Assembly: GCA_963556695.1 (NCBI GenBank)
Contig: CAUWAG010000018.1
Coordinates: 2,480,001 to 2,544,000 of the forward strand
Origin: Anthostomella pinea
Taxonomy: Eukaryota > Ascomycota > Sordariomycetes > Xylariales > Xylariaceae
Direction: 5' to 3'
DNA: 64,000 nt
Both the position numbers and the translations under genes were made by a program. Shown here in pieces: positions 1 to 11,719 of the stretch (within the stretch, counting starts at the first letter, position 1; each line of letters starts with the position of its first letter). The notes below the pieces were generated by a model that was not told the origin of the DNA, searched no databases, and worked only from the letters and a program-made list of their open reading frames with translations.

Positions 1-1294
1 CGAGACGGAAGCTTTTCGCTCGCCCGTTCAGTAAGACGCATATCCGCGAGCACTGGGAGCCTGCCGTGCGTGAGAGGATCGAGCTTGCGGTGTCCTCGAT
101 GCGGAAGGAAGCAGCGTCGACGATGGGAGGATGCATTGTCGATGTGATGAAGTGGTGGACGTTCATGGCGTCCGATGTCTCATCCAAGCTGATGTTCGGG
201 GAGTGTTTCCACACTCTCGAGCGCGGCGAGGTGAGCGATTACATGCGCGTACTCGCCAACGTGCTCAAAGGAGCCGGTATTGGTGCCGAGTTGCCCGTGG
301 TGAGGCAGGTTGGTAAGATGCTGCCCTTCCAAGCCGCGCAGGAGTTCTTTGGCGGCAACGAGTTCCTCGATGCGTACGGGAAGACTGCAGTCAAAAACAT
401 GAAGGCGAGCGGCAGTAGCAGCAGGAACATCTTTGCGAACATCATGGCCGAAGCCGAGAAGGGCGAGCGGCTCGACGACCGGGACGTCGAGCTAGAGGCT
501 ATGGGTTTGATCGTTGCGGGCACGGACACCACGGCCTTTAGCCTCACATACCTGATATATGCCGTGCTTTCCAGGCCGCGACTGCAGCAGCAGCTGGAAG
601 ACGAGGTTGCTGCGCTGCCGGAGGGATACAGAGATGCTGACTTGGAGGCCTTGCCGTTGTTGAGTGCTGTGATCGAAGAGACGTATGCCTCTCAGCCAGG
701 CATCAATCAGCCAGAATGAAGCTTACCAACATGCAGGTTGCGCTTATACGGTGCCGCTCCAGGCATGTTACCTCGTATGGTGCCCTCAGGCGGTATCGAT
801 CTAGACGGTCACTTCCTGCCAGACGGGACAACGGCAACCACCCATAGCTACTGTCTTCACCGAGACCCCAATCTATATCCGGAGCCGGAGGAGTAAGTGG
901 CATGTTGTCGGAAAGGAGACCAGTACGGCGTCCGCTAATGAGTAGTTCAGGTTCAACGTATCCCGCTGGCTGGCATCAACGAGCGCAGATGACAAGTACC
1001 GGCTGAGCGAGGCTGGCAAGCATGCCTTTTCGCCATTTGGTGGAGGTAGTCGTAAGTGTCGCGTGCTATCAAGCATCTGCGGTTGGATCTTGGATCTGAT
1101 GAGATGAGCCTACAGGTAGCTGTCTCGGCGTACACTTGGCCTATATGGAACTTCGACTCAGCGCGGCCGAGTTTTTCCGCGTGTGCAGGGGTGCTCGCCT
1201 GGCCCCATCTGCGACGGCGGCATGCATGGAGATGGAAAACTACTTCATCATCTCGCCAGCAGGGCATAAGTGCGAGGTGATCCTAAAGCAGTAG
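1..1294 (+). CDS. Cytochrome P450 monooxygenase, 5' partial
   Basis: A heme-thiolate monooxygenase, usually ER-anchored in fungi. The start and membrane anchor lie left of the window, and the first full codon is at position 3. Proposed exons are 3-682, 737-892, 951-1051 and 1116-1294; all three introns (54, 58 and 64 nt) are GT-AG and keep frame. In order the protein shows the I-helix oxygen-activation motif AGTDTTA, the K-helix motif EETLR (created exactly by joining exons 1 and 2), a PEPEEF segment, and the heme-ligand loop FSPFGGGSRSCLG, whose cysteine follows the third intron. The frame then stays open to TAG at 1292-1294. About 285 C-terminal codons are present of a usual ~500. The substrate and CYP family cannot be told from this. 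The next gene, convergent on the other strand, is an alcohol dehydrogenase, so a shared oxidative pathway is possible but unproven. Confidence 0.9.
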
Positions 1295-1719
1295 GTAAGT
1301 CACGAATTGGCGTGGAGGGATGGCCGCGCTCCCGGTCCCACGGGTGTGACACCTCGGCGCTGGTCACGATACCAGTCCATATCATTGGGCACGTCCAACA
1401 GTTCAGCATGCCCAAGCCACCACAGTCACCCGAGGAAGCCGACATTGCAAGTGACCTGCAGGCATACGAGCAACAGGTGCGGGAGGTTGAGGGTCAAGCG
1501 GCCGAGGGCAGCGGAATGGCGGTTGAGCAGGATTGGTTTGAAGAGCCCGAGAAGGAGGACGAACATGCGGACACTCACTAGGTGCTACTAGTAACAGTTG
1601 GGTGATTGGGGAGAAAGACGCAGAATCCAACAAGGCACAGAAGCAGACGCTCTATTGTCATCATCAAGTGGAATCGAATATCTATGACCTCACAATCTAT
1701 GCCTCGAGTCTTAAGCAAT

Positions 1720-2858
1720 TCAAGTTTTACTACTTCCTTTTTGCACCAGTACGCCCCTATACCGCATATTGCCCGCCTCCAGCTTCCGGAACGCCTCCCT
1801 TAGACCCACGTTATTCATAGGAAACTCTTCGATCGCGGGCATGATTCTATGCCTGGAGGCGAACTGCAGCATATCAATGTGGTTCTGTTTCGACGCCTCC
1901 GTTGATGCTACGATTCTGTGGCCTGGGAGGATGAAAGGTAAGAAAGGAATGCTTATCGGCGTCGTCTGTATAGTCATGGGGATAATCGTCGCTTGGGGGG
2001 CTAGCAGTGGTAGTAGTGGCTCGAGGGGAGGCACCTCGTTGGTGCAGATGAGCAAGGTGTTGATCCCAGCCTCTCTGCAGCCCGGGACACTCATGCTGGG
2101 GGTCTCCCAGGACTGGTCCGGCGAAGACGCATTGCGGAACACGTCGGCGCCCAGCCTGGACGCGTCCATCTTCTTACCTTCGTGGCTGCTGAGCGCCGTG
2201 ACGCCGCACCCCATTGCCTTAGCGAAGAGCACCGCCAGGTGGCCCAGACCGCCGATGCCGACCACGCCGACGTGGTCGGACGGCTTCGTGCCGGCGACGA
2301 CGAGGGCCTCGTAGACCGACGCGCCGGCGCACATCAGCGGCCCGGCTGCCGCCGAGGGGATGTTGTCCGGGATGGCGTAGACGAAGGTCTCGTCCCAGAT
2401 GGCGTAGTCGCCGAACGCGCCCTGGTCCAGCTCGCCGTATGCGAAGCCCCGGGCCTGGGCGCAGTACTGGTGGTATCCAGTGACACAGGTACGGCAGTTG
2501 CCGCATGAATGGTGCAGCCATCTGAGTAACAAACATGTCAACTTGGGACCCCCGGTCCGGGCACCTGATGGATGCTCAGTCTGCGTCTGGCGGCTTTTGC
2601 TTACCCCCAGCCAACCCTCGTGCGCACCCTGTGAGCTGTGACTTCTGACCCGATGGCGACGATGTGGCCGACGCCCTCATGCCCCAGCCCACACCCCTTC
2701 GTCTTGGCGTGCACGTCGGTGTAGCAGAGACCGGAGTGCGTGGTTTTGACGAGGACTTCTCTGGGCCCCAGGGCGCGGTCGACGGCCTTCAGCTCGAAGC
2801 TGTCGGTGGACGGCGCGTAGCGCCATGTTTTGAGGGTGTGTATTGAAGATGAAGACAT
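1720..2858 (-). CDS. Zinc-dependent alcohol dehydrogenase (MDR superfamily)
   Basis: A 351-residue NAD(P)-dependent oxidoreductase of the medium-chain zinc alcohol dehydrogenase family. Exons are 2858-2605 and 2521-1720, with an 83-nt GT-AG intron that joins RVGWG to WLHHSCGNC in frame. Catalytic zinc ligands are visible: Cys in SGLCYTD, His-Glu in GHEGVG, and Cys in AGPLMCAG. Structural zinc cysteines are in SCGNCRTC plus a fourth in GYHQYC. The Rossmann nucleotide loop is GIGGLGHLAVLFAKAMGC, as in the cinnamyl/NADP-type group. The stretch between the first catalytic Cys and GHEG is a few residues shorter than in many homologues. The gene is convergent with the P450 at the window edge. The substrate is unknown; an aliphatic or aromatic alcohol/aldehyde pair is the family default. 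Confidence 0.88.
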
Positions 2859-4526
2859 GGAGGCGGTTGCTGAGCTGCTTGAAGTCGCCTAGGTATTGTC
2901 GTCTTGTCGTCTTGCCGTAAATGTCTACGGACAACCAATTCTGAAGTTGGAGAAGATGCAGTTTGTGTGCTGGACTGTCAACATTGAAATGTGAGAGGTT
3001 TCCCCATTACGATGGATGACGTTCGAGTTGTTAGGCGAGAAGCTGAGACTTACCTCCGTACCCCACGATCTGCATCGCCCTCATCGAGATCGTGATGATA
3101 TGCGACGACTCATGAGGATCTCAAGAAATACGATTTATCTGCCCTCTTAGTCGTCAGCATGTCATTTGACCCACATAAATCACCCTCTACCTACCTACAC
3201 ATGGCACGCCCAGCCAATCCTTAGGAGGACCAGGCTTCAAAGTCGTTGCAAGGACGCAGAGATTATTCATCACTTCTTCGTCGCATTCAAATGTCGACCG
3301 TTTGCCATCTGCAAGAGTCCTCACTGTGGTCTCTGACGCTCTCACGATCCCTGGCCACGAATATACAGGCTATGCCGGGCGCCACTTGCCCCGGCTTCTT
3401 CCTGGTCTCGAAAAAGGAGATGCGTATCAACGAGAGTTGAGAAAGGATATAGCGAAAGGCTCGCATCGTTGGCAGAGCAAGGACTTTTGCTGTGAAAGAA
3501 GCCCAGTAGGCAGCGATGCACCTATCTGGCGCAGTCTACCTTCTTGCTGCGGTCCAGTGCCAAAGGTACCTTAAGCTCCAGCTGGTCACCCTCGCCAGCA
3601 AGACTCAGCTGGTCATGTGTCGCTTCATGACAGGGCCCGGAAAGATATCGGGGCACGGCGGGCGGCGGGTAGGTAATGCGAACACAAGCTGCTGAAAGCG
3701 CAGCTTGATTCCATTCCGGGACGAATGCGGATGCTCAGCTTGCTGACCCGTATGATCAAGTTTCGTTCTCTCTTTCGGCGCCATCCTGTTCTCGCCTCAA
3801 ACTATTGAACCAGTAGGATCTCCCGGGGCCCGGTCTGTCTACCAAGCGCCCATGCAAGGCTGAGGTGAAAGAGCTGGGTAGTGCTGAGGTCAGCCGCCAT
3901 CGGCCGTCCACGAGAATCTTATTCTCGTATTGGACCTGCGCAGCACAATGCGCAACACGCTTCACCCTGGTCTTGTGTCCTTCCAGACTGACGGCGCTGA
4001 GTCCAGGCATATAGCTCTCGAGCTCATATACGCCGGTACAACGTTACAGGGCCGAAATGCAGCGCCCACCACTGTTGATGGCCCTGTGAGAGCCCGCTGG
4101 AAGGGAACGGACTCTTAGTGGTCGAAGAGAACCTGTTGGGCTGACCGCTGCTTATGAGGCTGGAGCTGAACCGGAGCACGTGGACCTTACTATACCTGTC
4201 GACATCGGCGGTCGCGGAGAGAAGTCGGTTCTCATGGGCTGCGCTGCGAGATGATGGGCTGACAAATGGCGGTTGAATCTTATCGCTTTCACCGGTTTGA
4301 GGGTGTACGCGTCTAGGACTCGGCGTGGTTATGGATATGAATCGGTAGGTGGAGAGGTAAGTTGCTGGATCGTCAGGCTTCGTCCTGAGGCATAAATAGT
4401 GGCCTGCATCCCCCCATACTCTGTTATGCTACGACACACAACATCACCAGCAAGCACTTCTCCACCCTCCAAGCCAGTCACTCTACTCAAGACCAACTCC
4501 CATCTCCCCCCAAACCAGCAGCCAAC
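2859..4526. other. Intergenic, no gene recognised
   Basis: About 1.7 kb between the alcohol dehydrogenase start and the secreted-protein gene. Short open frames occur on both strands (for example 3302-3574 and 3756-4010), but none shows a domain, a signal peptide or a convincing exon join. The right end carries the promoter of the AA1-like gene, including a TATA-like element. Confidence 0.5.
4392..4398 (+). promoter_or_regulatory. TATA-like element upstream of the secreted-protein gene
   Basis: The sequence ATAAATA lies 135 bp upstream of the ATG at 4527, within a GC-normal promoter and followed by a CT/CA-rich leader typical of fungal transcription start regions. The assignment rests on position and sequence only. 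Confidence 0.4.
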
Positions 4527-5273
4527 ATGCTCATCTCAGCCCTCCTCACCTCCCTCCTCCCCGCCACCCTGGCCCTCGCCCTGCCCACCTCGCACTCCAC
4601 GCGGCAGACGACGGACCTCCCCGAATTCGACATCACGGCCCTGAGCGGCACGCTGCCAGAGGGCGGGCCCTACGGCACGAGTCCAAGCCTGACCTCGTCG
4701 CTCATCATCACGGTGACCTACCCGTCGCCGGCAGACGCCGCCACGCGCCTGACGACGACCTGCAGCACGCAGTGGCCGGCGACCGCGCCGGGCCCGACGG
4801 ACTGGGCGACGTGCGCGGACGGGGCTCTGCAGTGGCGGCTGCCTGAGAAGGGGTGGACTAGCGATTTGAACTTCCGAGTCGAGGTCTACTTGGCGACTGG
4901 GGATGATGTTGCTGGGTGAGTACTTCTGCCTTTACCGCTGCCTTTCTGTTGCTATTACAAAGGATCGTGTGCTGTTGAGATTTGACGCCGCCTCGTCTTA
5001 CCCTATGAGCTTCGCCCCTTTTCTTAAGCAGCACCCTTGTCCAGACACGCAAGCAATATAAAGGCATCATCGCTGACCAGCAGTAGACCCGGCCTGGACG
5101 CGACGCACTACCTCGACCAGAACCCGGGCGACACGAGCGACCCCAGCGCGTACCTCAGCTGCATCCAAATGGGCAAGTTCACCCCGCTGACGTGCCAGAT
5201 CAACGGCCCGCTGAGCGCGCATTCGGGATCCGTCGTCATGTACGCGAGCACGGAGACCGCGAGGCCGGAATAG
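4527..5273 (+). CDS. Small secreted AA1-like (Alt a 1-fold) protein
   Basis: A predicted 192-residue secreted protein. Exons are 4527-4915 and 5084-5273; the 168-nt GT-AG intron is long for this genome but is the join that keeps frame (VAG to RPGLDATHY). The N-terminus is a clear signal peptide, with a hydrophobic core LLTSLLPATLALALP and likely cleavage near residue 20. The mature part has four cysteines (TTTCSTQW, WATCADG, LSCIQ, LTCQI) and alternating beta-strand-like segments. This spacing resembles fungal AA1-like/Alt a 1 proteins, which are secreted beta-barrel proteins often seen in plant-associated species. The similarity is judged by eye, so an unrelated cysteine-containing secreted protein remains possible. 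It lies between accessory genes. Confidence 0.65.
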
Positions 5274-5814
5274 TAAGCTGGATGGCGCGGCCTCTGGCTG
5301 GATAGAGAGGGACAATTACGACGCATAGAATCGAGAGACGCTCACACGAGGAAGGCTTGGGAAACATAGAACGAAATAGATAGAATAGATGGAATAATGA
5401 TTTCACTTCTCCTTACCCGAAGGTCCTGCTTAACCGGTCTCCCACTTCTAGTATGTGCGTACACTTGATGAGCACCAGACTGTTCATATACCATGGATTG
5501 CCCTCCTTTTACTAGGTAGGTATGAACTGCAGCTACTCCCATTTCCACAGATCTCTGGGTTTCTTAGCGATGAACCTAGTCAGCCAAACACCCAGGCCAT
5601 CAACAAATGGGGCTCCGATCACATGATAAACCAGAAGCCTCTATTGGCAGTACTGATATATTGCCAACATCCCATCCGCGTTTGGAACGCATCTAATGCC
5701 ATGATCCAGAAGCCCACTGCACCCATCCCCAATCACCCATCGGTCCCATCCCCAGTATCTATCCACATAACCAAAAGAGGCAGCCCTTCCCTCTCCCAGA
5801 CTCCCACCCCCAAC
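5274..5814. other. Intergenic between convergent genes
   Basis: Convergent 3' flanks of the AA1-like and DUF3140 genes. The plus-strand open frame crossing it (5455-6141) runs opposite the DUF3140 exons and has no recognisable features. Nothing else was seen. Confidence 0.5.
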
Positions 5815-6484
5815 TCAAGCCTTCTGCGGATCATGCCCCCAGTTCTTCAGGCTCCGCGAGCTCTTGCTCTCTGGGCCCTGCTTGGCCTTGCCCTCCTGCG
5901 CGAGGTGGCGCTTGCAGTACGCGACCACGCGGCGCATGTGGTCGATGTCGTCGTGGTCGTACAGCGACGGGTCCTTGTCCGGGTTCTTCTTGAGGATCTC
6001 GATGATCTTGCGGCCGCTTTTGGTTACATACACAAGGCCGGGTCAGCTATGCTATGTGTGCCATCTGACTATCTCATCGCTTCTTCGACAAATTCCTTCA
6101 ACTCCGGCGCCACACTGCTTGAGATGGAAGATGACAGATGACAGATGACAAAATAGGACATGCCGTCTCTAGTATCCGACTAGAACGCAGCATGAAGGAA
6201 AACGGGGGAAATGGGGAAAACCCCGCCCGCCCGCCAGCTTGCGTGCCTCTCATGCCCAATCGTCTCGCCCGACTCGTCGCCCTTGCTCCAGCCCGCGTCC
6301 TGGGAGGAGCTCTCCTTGAGCCAGGCCTCGAGGTCCGAGGCCGACATGTTGACGATGTCGTTGAACTCCCTAGCGGCTGGTGATGGCAGGCAGTCAGCAC
6401 ATCTCATCGCATCCAGGTGGCTCCGCCCGCCATCTTTTTGCAAGCGAGAACTCACTCGATTACGGTCTGATTGCCTTTCACCAT
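5815..6484 (-). CDS. DUF3140 small conserved protein
   Basis: A 117-residue protein matching the DUF3140 family of bacteria and fungi, whose biochemical function is unknown. Proposed exons are 6484-6456, 6369-6247 and 6016-5815. The first exon encodes only MVKGNQTVI plus part of a Glu codon; the 86-nt GT-AG intron then joins to EEFNDIVNMSASDLEAWL. The conserved core GHESGRKIIEILKKNP and the C-terminal MRRVVAYCKRHLAQE and SLKNWGHDP are all present. To rebuild GHESGRK the second intron (6246-6017, 230 nt) must start with GC rather than GT; no GT donor in the correct phase exists before the frame closes at a TAG further on. The start is set by the only ATG that splices into the conserved region. 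The protein is small, charged, and likely cytosolic or nuclear. Confidence 0.82.
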
Positions 6485-7698
6485 TTTCGCAATTATGGGC
6501 TTTCAAAGGTCTTTAGTAGCGATTTAATAATACGAGCTTCAAGAGATAATGTCGGCTGGTTTTGGAAGAGGTCATACAATCTGGCTTTTGTGTTCTTGCA
6601 GAAGGGTGATGCATGGCGCCGGTGGCATCGAAGACGTCATGACACAAGACAGCGCGAACCTCCGTCCATTGCCAATCAAAGTCAGCTACGTTTGGGGAAT
6701 GGAGGCACAATTAATTTCGTTGAACTTATGCAACTAGGATGTCAGACCTTAAATCTAGAAGTTATTTCAAGCAGATAGAATGAGTTGGGTTTCTCGCAAG
6801 CTGAAATTCGCATTCAATGACCTTTCGACATGTCTCTTCCTATATTATGCAGAGTAGATTTGCGCCCGCTCACGAGTGGTCCAGAAACTAGCCACTGCAA
6901 GCCCGCTTCTCACCGAATTTGAGTGAGCGGTTTCCATGTTCGTTCTCACGCCCTTTCTTTGCCCTGGCTGACGATTTCCATTGAAATCGGTTGATAGCAA
7001 GCTGCGGGTAGCAAAGCGAGAAGGAAATGAAATGCTTCCTCTGCTAGTGAAATGTAGGAGACGTAGGAGACGTAGGTCCTGAGGTATTTCCGATATACCT
7101 AGGGAGAGACAAGTGCCCGAAGAGTGATGTCGAGTATAGATGGGAGACTGCCGGCGTACCTGAGCTATGTTGTTACTTGTAAGATCGGGCTTCTATTGCA
7201 GATTCGAGCGACTCAGAGCCTTCTGGAGTGGGTTGCTGAACTGACCAAGAGGGCGTGTCGGAATCGTGGATTTGGGATGTGGTCAGGTTGCCCACCTGGG
7301 AATCAATTGGTTCGGAACAGGTACACTGGGAGGTTCACATGGGGGTATTCAGGTGTGATTTCCACTGTAGCTAGCCGTCCTGAACCTCTTCCAATACAGC
7401 GTCTTTCCCGCGTTCTGCCCAGACCCCTATGAAGCGACCTGGAATCCGACAGGAACTTTATTATTGACCTGAGAACCATCATGGTTTCTATGGTTTTTAG
7501 CCTCTGGCTGCGAGAATATAGCCATTGGAAGCTGATTAAATTCCCCGCGCTTAGACCGGTAGAAGAAGTCGAATACTGCAAAAGGGTGCCCGTTTGGATG
7601 GCACCTGCCACTGTCGTTCGTTCGAGCGATCAGGTACCACTCAGGACGATACAGTCTTCTTCGATCCATGAGCTGGAAGACTATCACGTTGCTGACTC
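6485..7698. other. Intergenic, no gene recognised
   Basis: About 1.2 kb between the 5' end of the DUF3140 gene and the 3' end of the Zip4 gene. Several short frames are open on both strands (7124-7432, 7303-7611), but none has family features. It presumably holds the DUF3140 promoter and the Zip4 3' untranslated region. Confidence 0.5.
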
Positions 7699-10600
7699 TC
7701 AAGGTCCCCACTGGAGTTTCGTATACGCCTCCTGCAGCTGTCTCTGAAGGTCGCCACCGTCTTGATGGTGATGAGCCAAAGTGAACGCATGAGCAACCCA
7801 TTTCTGGCTAAGTTCGTCTTCGTTGATGCCGTAAAGATCGACACCATGGTTGAACGCTGTGGTCGCCAACCACTCGAGCTCGAACGATGGGAAGGACTCC
7901 CGTTTCTGCTAGCAGTCAGTAACGCTTTACGAGCCTCAACCCTCCCTGTATAAAGTGACGTACGCCTGCTGACTCTTTGACAATGTCACAGGTTTCCTCG
8001 ATGACCTTCAAAGGAAGGTTCGGCTCCAAGGGAAGAGTGACCTTCAAAAGGCATCTCATGTACTTTGCGAGCTTCTTATTGTCAAAGTGTTCGAGCTCCC
8101 AGATGCAGTTAATCAGCTTCCGTAATGTGTTGTAAAGAACTACAATCCATACAATCAGTGTTTGAAAGCAGACACGTACCCAACAGGATTCTACCTTGTG
8201 CGGGCGCAGACTGAGTTCGGAGAATACAGTCTGCCATTGCCTGTAAAGCTGAAAGGTTCCCACAATCCCGGACTTTGCGCACAATACCCATCAAGTCGTC
8301 CTAAGACTTAAGGCACACAGCTCCTTCGAAGTCGAATACCAATAGCGTTGAGAGCTTCGCCTGCAGGTCTCGTGCAATATCTTCGTCCAGGCCTCTCAAG
8401 CCAGCTTCCAACGCGGCATCAAAGTCTTTGATATGGTTGCGCATATTGAGATATCTTTGGAGCTGTAACTCAACGTTGTCCTCGGACCGCGCCAAGGCAA
8501 TGAGCGTTGTCGCTGCAAGAAAGTTGCAGAACATGCCGCGTAATGAAATATCCTTTGACGCCTGGGCTGGAATGTCTGGGGGGTATTGTGCGATGATTGC
8601 GAGGCAGCATTTTTGAATGCGGACGACATGCTGCGCTTCCCAGGTAGTCAAGTTCGAGAGACCAAGGTTGTATGCATTCTTGCTGAACCAGTCGAGTTCA
8701 TCGACAGTGAAGAGCTTGTTGTCATTCCCGTCTCGAGGGCTTTTCTTCAGCGCCGTGACAACTGCAGCCCGTGTCAACATGAGCCAATGAACAATCAGCA
8801 CAAAGAGGACTGACCTGATTCAAATACCTCGCATATATCGTCTACAAGGGTATGTCGATCAATCTCATGTTGTTCCTTGTCAGCTAGCAGCGTTACATCC
8901 AGCCGTATGATCATGCGCAAGAGAGCAGGAACATGTGTGACAGCCATCGAGGTGTAGTCGTGCCTCTTGTACAGATGTTGCAATGCTTTGAGAAGGCACA
9001 ACTTGTCGTTTGCTCGCTGCGCCTCCGTACAACAAGCGTACAGGTATCGTTGGTCCTTCGATGAAGCTTCACTGATATGGTGGAGGGAGTCGAGAACCAT
9101 TTCTCTGTCACCATTGATCAAAGCCAACTTGTACGCTAGGTACATCGTCATCGGGTCTCTTCTCGCTGCGTCGCTCATGGAGTGTAGAACTTCTGCCGCG
9201 CCGTTTAAATTATTTCTCTGGAGAGCACAAAGCAATAGTTTTCTATCGCAGTTAGAATGAGCGGAGGCTACACCGATTGAGCTAGTCCATACCTGGAGAT
9301 CTTGGCGGTGTTTAGGGGACCAGACTGTTGCAGAACAGGGTGGAGGAGTAGACGACACCATAGCTCTGCAATGTCCACTTGGCCCTGGTTGAAATTGGCA
9401 TCTACCTTCTTCCACACCAACTAAAGACTGTCAGCTTATGTCAATGGGCGTACAGTTTGACTTACGATCTGAACTCCGAGTGCTGTGGCAGCTGGGAGCG
9501 GTTTCTCTGTAGTTGTCTCAACTTGATCGAACATCGCTGTAAGTGCCTGGATACCCTCACTGGTATCCCGATGCGTCACAGCCATGTGGCTCCGCAAAAT
9601 GACAACCTTGTCAACCCACTCGTCGCGTTGTGCTGGCAGTATGCGTGATGTGATGAACTCGTCAAGGACTGAGCAGGCGAGGCCTGGGCTTTTGTCATCC
9701 AGCTTCCTTATATGATGCACTACCAACTTGAAGCTAGATTCGGAGATGTCAACAGTCCTGATCATGCGTCGAAGAACACTGGCATAAGAGTCACTGTCAA
9801 ATACTTCGCCGGGAGAATGCAGCAGGATCTCTAGTCGAAGGAGGAGGACAACAAGGCTGTCGCCCATCTCGTTCTGGATGTAGCCAACGTGGTTTTCAGC
9901 CTTCTGAAAGCCGTCGGCGGTGTCTGTGTTCAAGTACGCTTGGATCAGCGCTTGTGAGATTGCCAGTCGCATTTCGACAGCGTCTCTTGACAACTGGCCC
10001 AACTCCTGGCGGTTGATGAGGCCGTATGCTCGCTCGAGCCATTTGACGGCCAGGACGAAGTTCTTCTTCACCGAGAGGTCCTTCCCAATCTCGAGCAGAG
10101 AACCGATAAGAGTTTCTGCCGATGTTGGATCCAGCATCTTCTGTGACTTCTCGAGATTCTCATACAAATGATCAGCGACAGCAAGCTTGCCGTCTTTCCA
10201 AGCCTAGCCACTGGTTAGTCGTGTGGGAGATGCATGTGGCCATTTAGACCTACCAACGCTATACGAAGAGTTAGACACTCTATCTCCGACCGCTTGCATG
10301 CGCTCAACTCCTCTGCGGGTAGCTTGGCTTGCAGTTTCTGCAAGAGCCCGTTGTATTCGGCGGCTTTCTGCAGCGCCAGATCCGCGAACTCCAGTTCACT
10401 GTTGGCTGGCAGACGTTAGCGAGACTGCAACGCCTGGTGGGACGAGAATGCTACATACCAATACAGAATCTGCCGGTTTTGAGTGCCAGCCTTTGCAGGC
10501 GGACCAGATCTCCCGCCGTGTTGTTGTCCCCCCATTGCGCTAGGGCAAATATTTGGAAAGAGAAAACCCGGACAAGGACAAGGAATCTGATCGCTGTGGG

Positions 10601-10942
10601 GGACGCATCACTGGCATACTGGCGTTTCAACTGCGTACACCAGTTCCAGAGCTCAAGGCCGGCGCTGTCTAGTTGTGCATACCGCTGCGGGCCGGGAGAT
10701 CGTAGTGTGTAGGACCTGATGGCACGGATTTGATTATGAATCTCGTTTATGGAGTCACGCAATCCGGCTTCGTCAATCTCAATTGGGGATATCTTCCGCA
10801 GATCACGAGAGAAGGCTTATAGGGGTCAATACATTGCGCGAAGTGACGGAGACTAGGGAGGTCACCAACAGATGATATATTCGATGCGCTGGCTTTTGCC
10901 AGAAGCAGGTGAATTGGCCGAGGGGTCCATGATGGATGGCAT
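7699..10942 (-). CDS. SPO22: Zip4/Spo22 meiotic protein with in-frame TAG
   Basis: An orthologue of Spo22/Zip4, the TPR-like scaffold of meiotic chromosomes that promotes crossovers and synaptonemal complex assembly. Nine exons: 10942-10870, 10815-10459, 10405-10254, 10203-9466, 9420-9293, 9242-8815, 8761-8195, 8139-7964 and 7908-7699. All eight introns are GT-AG, 45-55 nt, and in phase, giving 943 codons including the stop. Landmarks are GLELWNWCTQLKRQYA near the N-terminus, FTVDELDWFSKNAYNLGL in exon 7, RKLINCIWELEHFDNKKLAK in exon 8 and FELEWLATTAFNHGVDLYG at the end, all typical of the family. The start at 10942 has a strong GCCGCC context; an in-frame ATG follows at 10930. Codon 779 is TAG (8303-8301), where the family usually has Trp before DDL. 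Downstream coding stays intact, so this is either a recent loss-of-function allele, a 39-nt intron, or a sequence error. Confidence 0.9.
8301..8303 (-). other. SPO22: In-frame TAG within the Zip4/Spo22 coding sequence
   Basis: The stop lies between CLKS and DDLMGIVRKV in exon 7. Homologues usually carry Trp here, and TGG to TAG is one G-to-A change, the transition type produced by RIP or deamination. A 39-nt in-frame GT-AG segment (8339-8301) ends exactly at this TAG and could be annotated as an intron. That would delete the conserved VFDFE stretch and be shorter than any other intron of the gene. Confidence 0.7.
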
Positions 10943-11719
10943 GGCGGCATCCGCCGGGGGCCGCTGGTGAAGTGCCAGGGAGTTGACTCGTCCGCCTCGG
11001 CTCACGATCGATTAAAGTCTGGTGTTCACCAGGTGTATCAGGTCCCAGGCGGCACGGATTTTGATGGACCTTTCGAATGTGCCATGCGTCATAACGACAT
11101 CGGCATCAGGATTGGCGAGTGGGAGTCGACTGCATTGGGCCACGTCAGGGATGGGCCACGTCAAGGGGAGTGGGCGGAAACAAAAGTGTTGGAGGCAGAA
11201 AAAGTCGAGGAGACCAGCCCGTCTCCAACCACGTTGTTTGAGTGGCCAGGAATATAATTCGGGTAGCGTTGCGGCTTCCGTCCAGGGAAGGCGCAACGGA
11301 CACGTGCAGACACGCGCACAAGCACCTTCCCGACCCAGTGCATGCCGTCTACAATTAGGTACATCATGCAGGCCTCCATCACATACCTTAATTGTACATA
11401 CTAAGTACATACATGTGCAGTTTTAATGTTCAGGTACATGACAATTGGCTACAGAAGAGATACCTGTGCACTGTATCTTTACCCTTATAGGGGCAGACTC
11501 GCGAGACGATATATGCGGAGGGTGCGGCAGTCCCTGTAGGTATGTAAATCGTAGGTCCCCGTTCTAGAAAGACCCATGCCTTTATAAACGCCTCCCATGT
11601 AAACTGCAGCACCGTTGCCAGTTGACCAGATGTGTTCATGCGCGCCACACACAGCAGCCCGACCCGGTGGTAGGGATCTTGCCATGTCTAATGCCGATTG
11701 CCATGCACCAGGCAGGAGT
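10943..11719. other. Intergenic, no gene recognised
   Basis: Spacer between two minus-strand genes: the 5' flank of Zip4/Spo22 and the 3' flank of ERT1. Overlapping frames on both strands (11012-11426) show no recognisable features. Confidence 0.5.

Noticed and set aside
5455..6141. 228-codon plus-strand frame
   Set aside because: It lies opposite the DUF3140 exons, whose minus-strand translation matches a known family; the plus-strand translation is low-quality.
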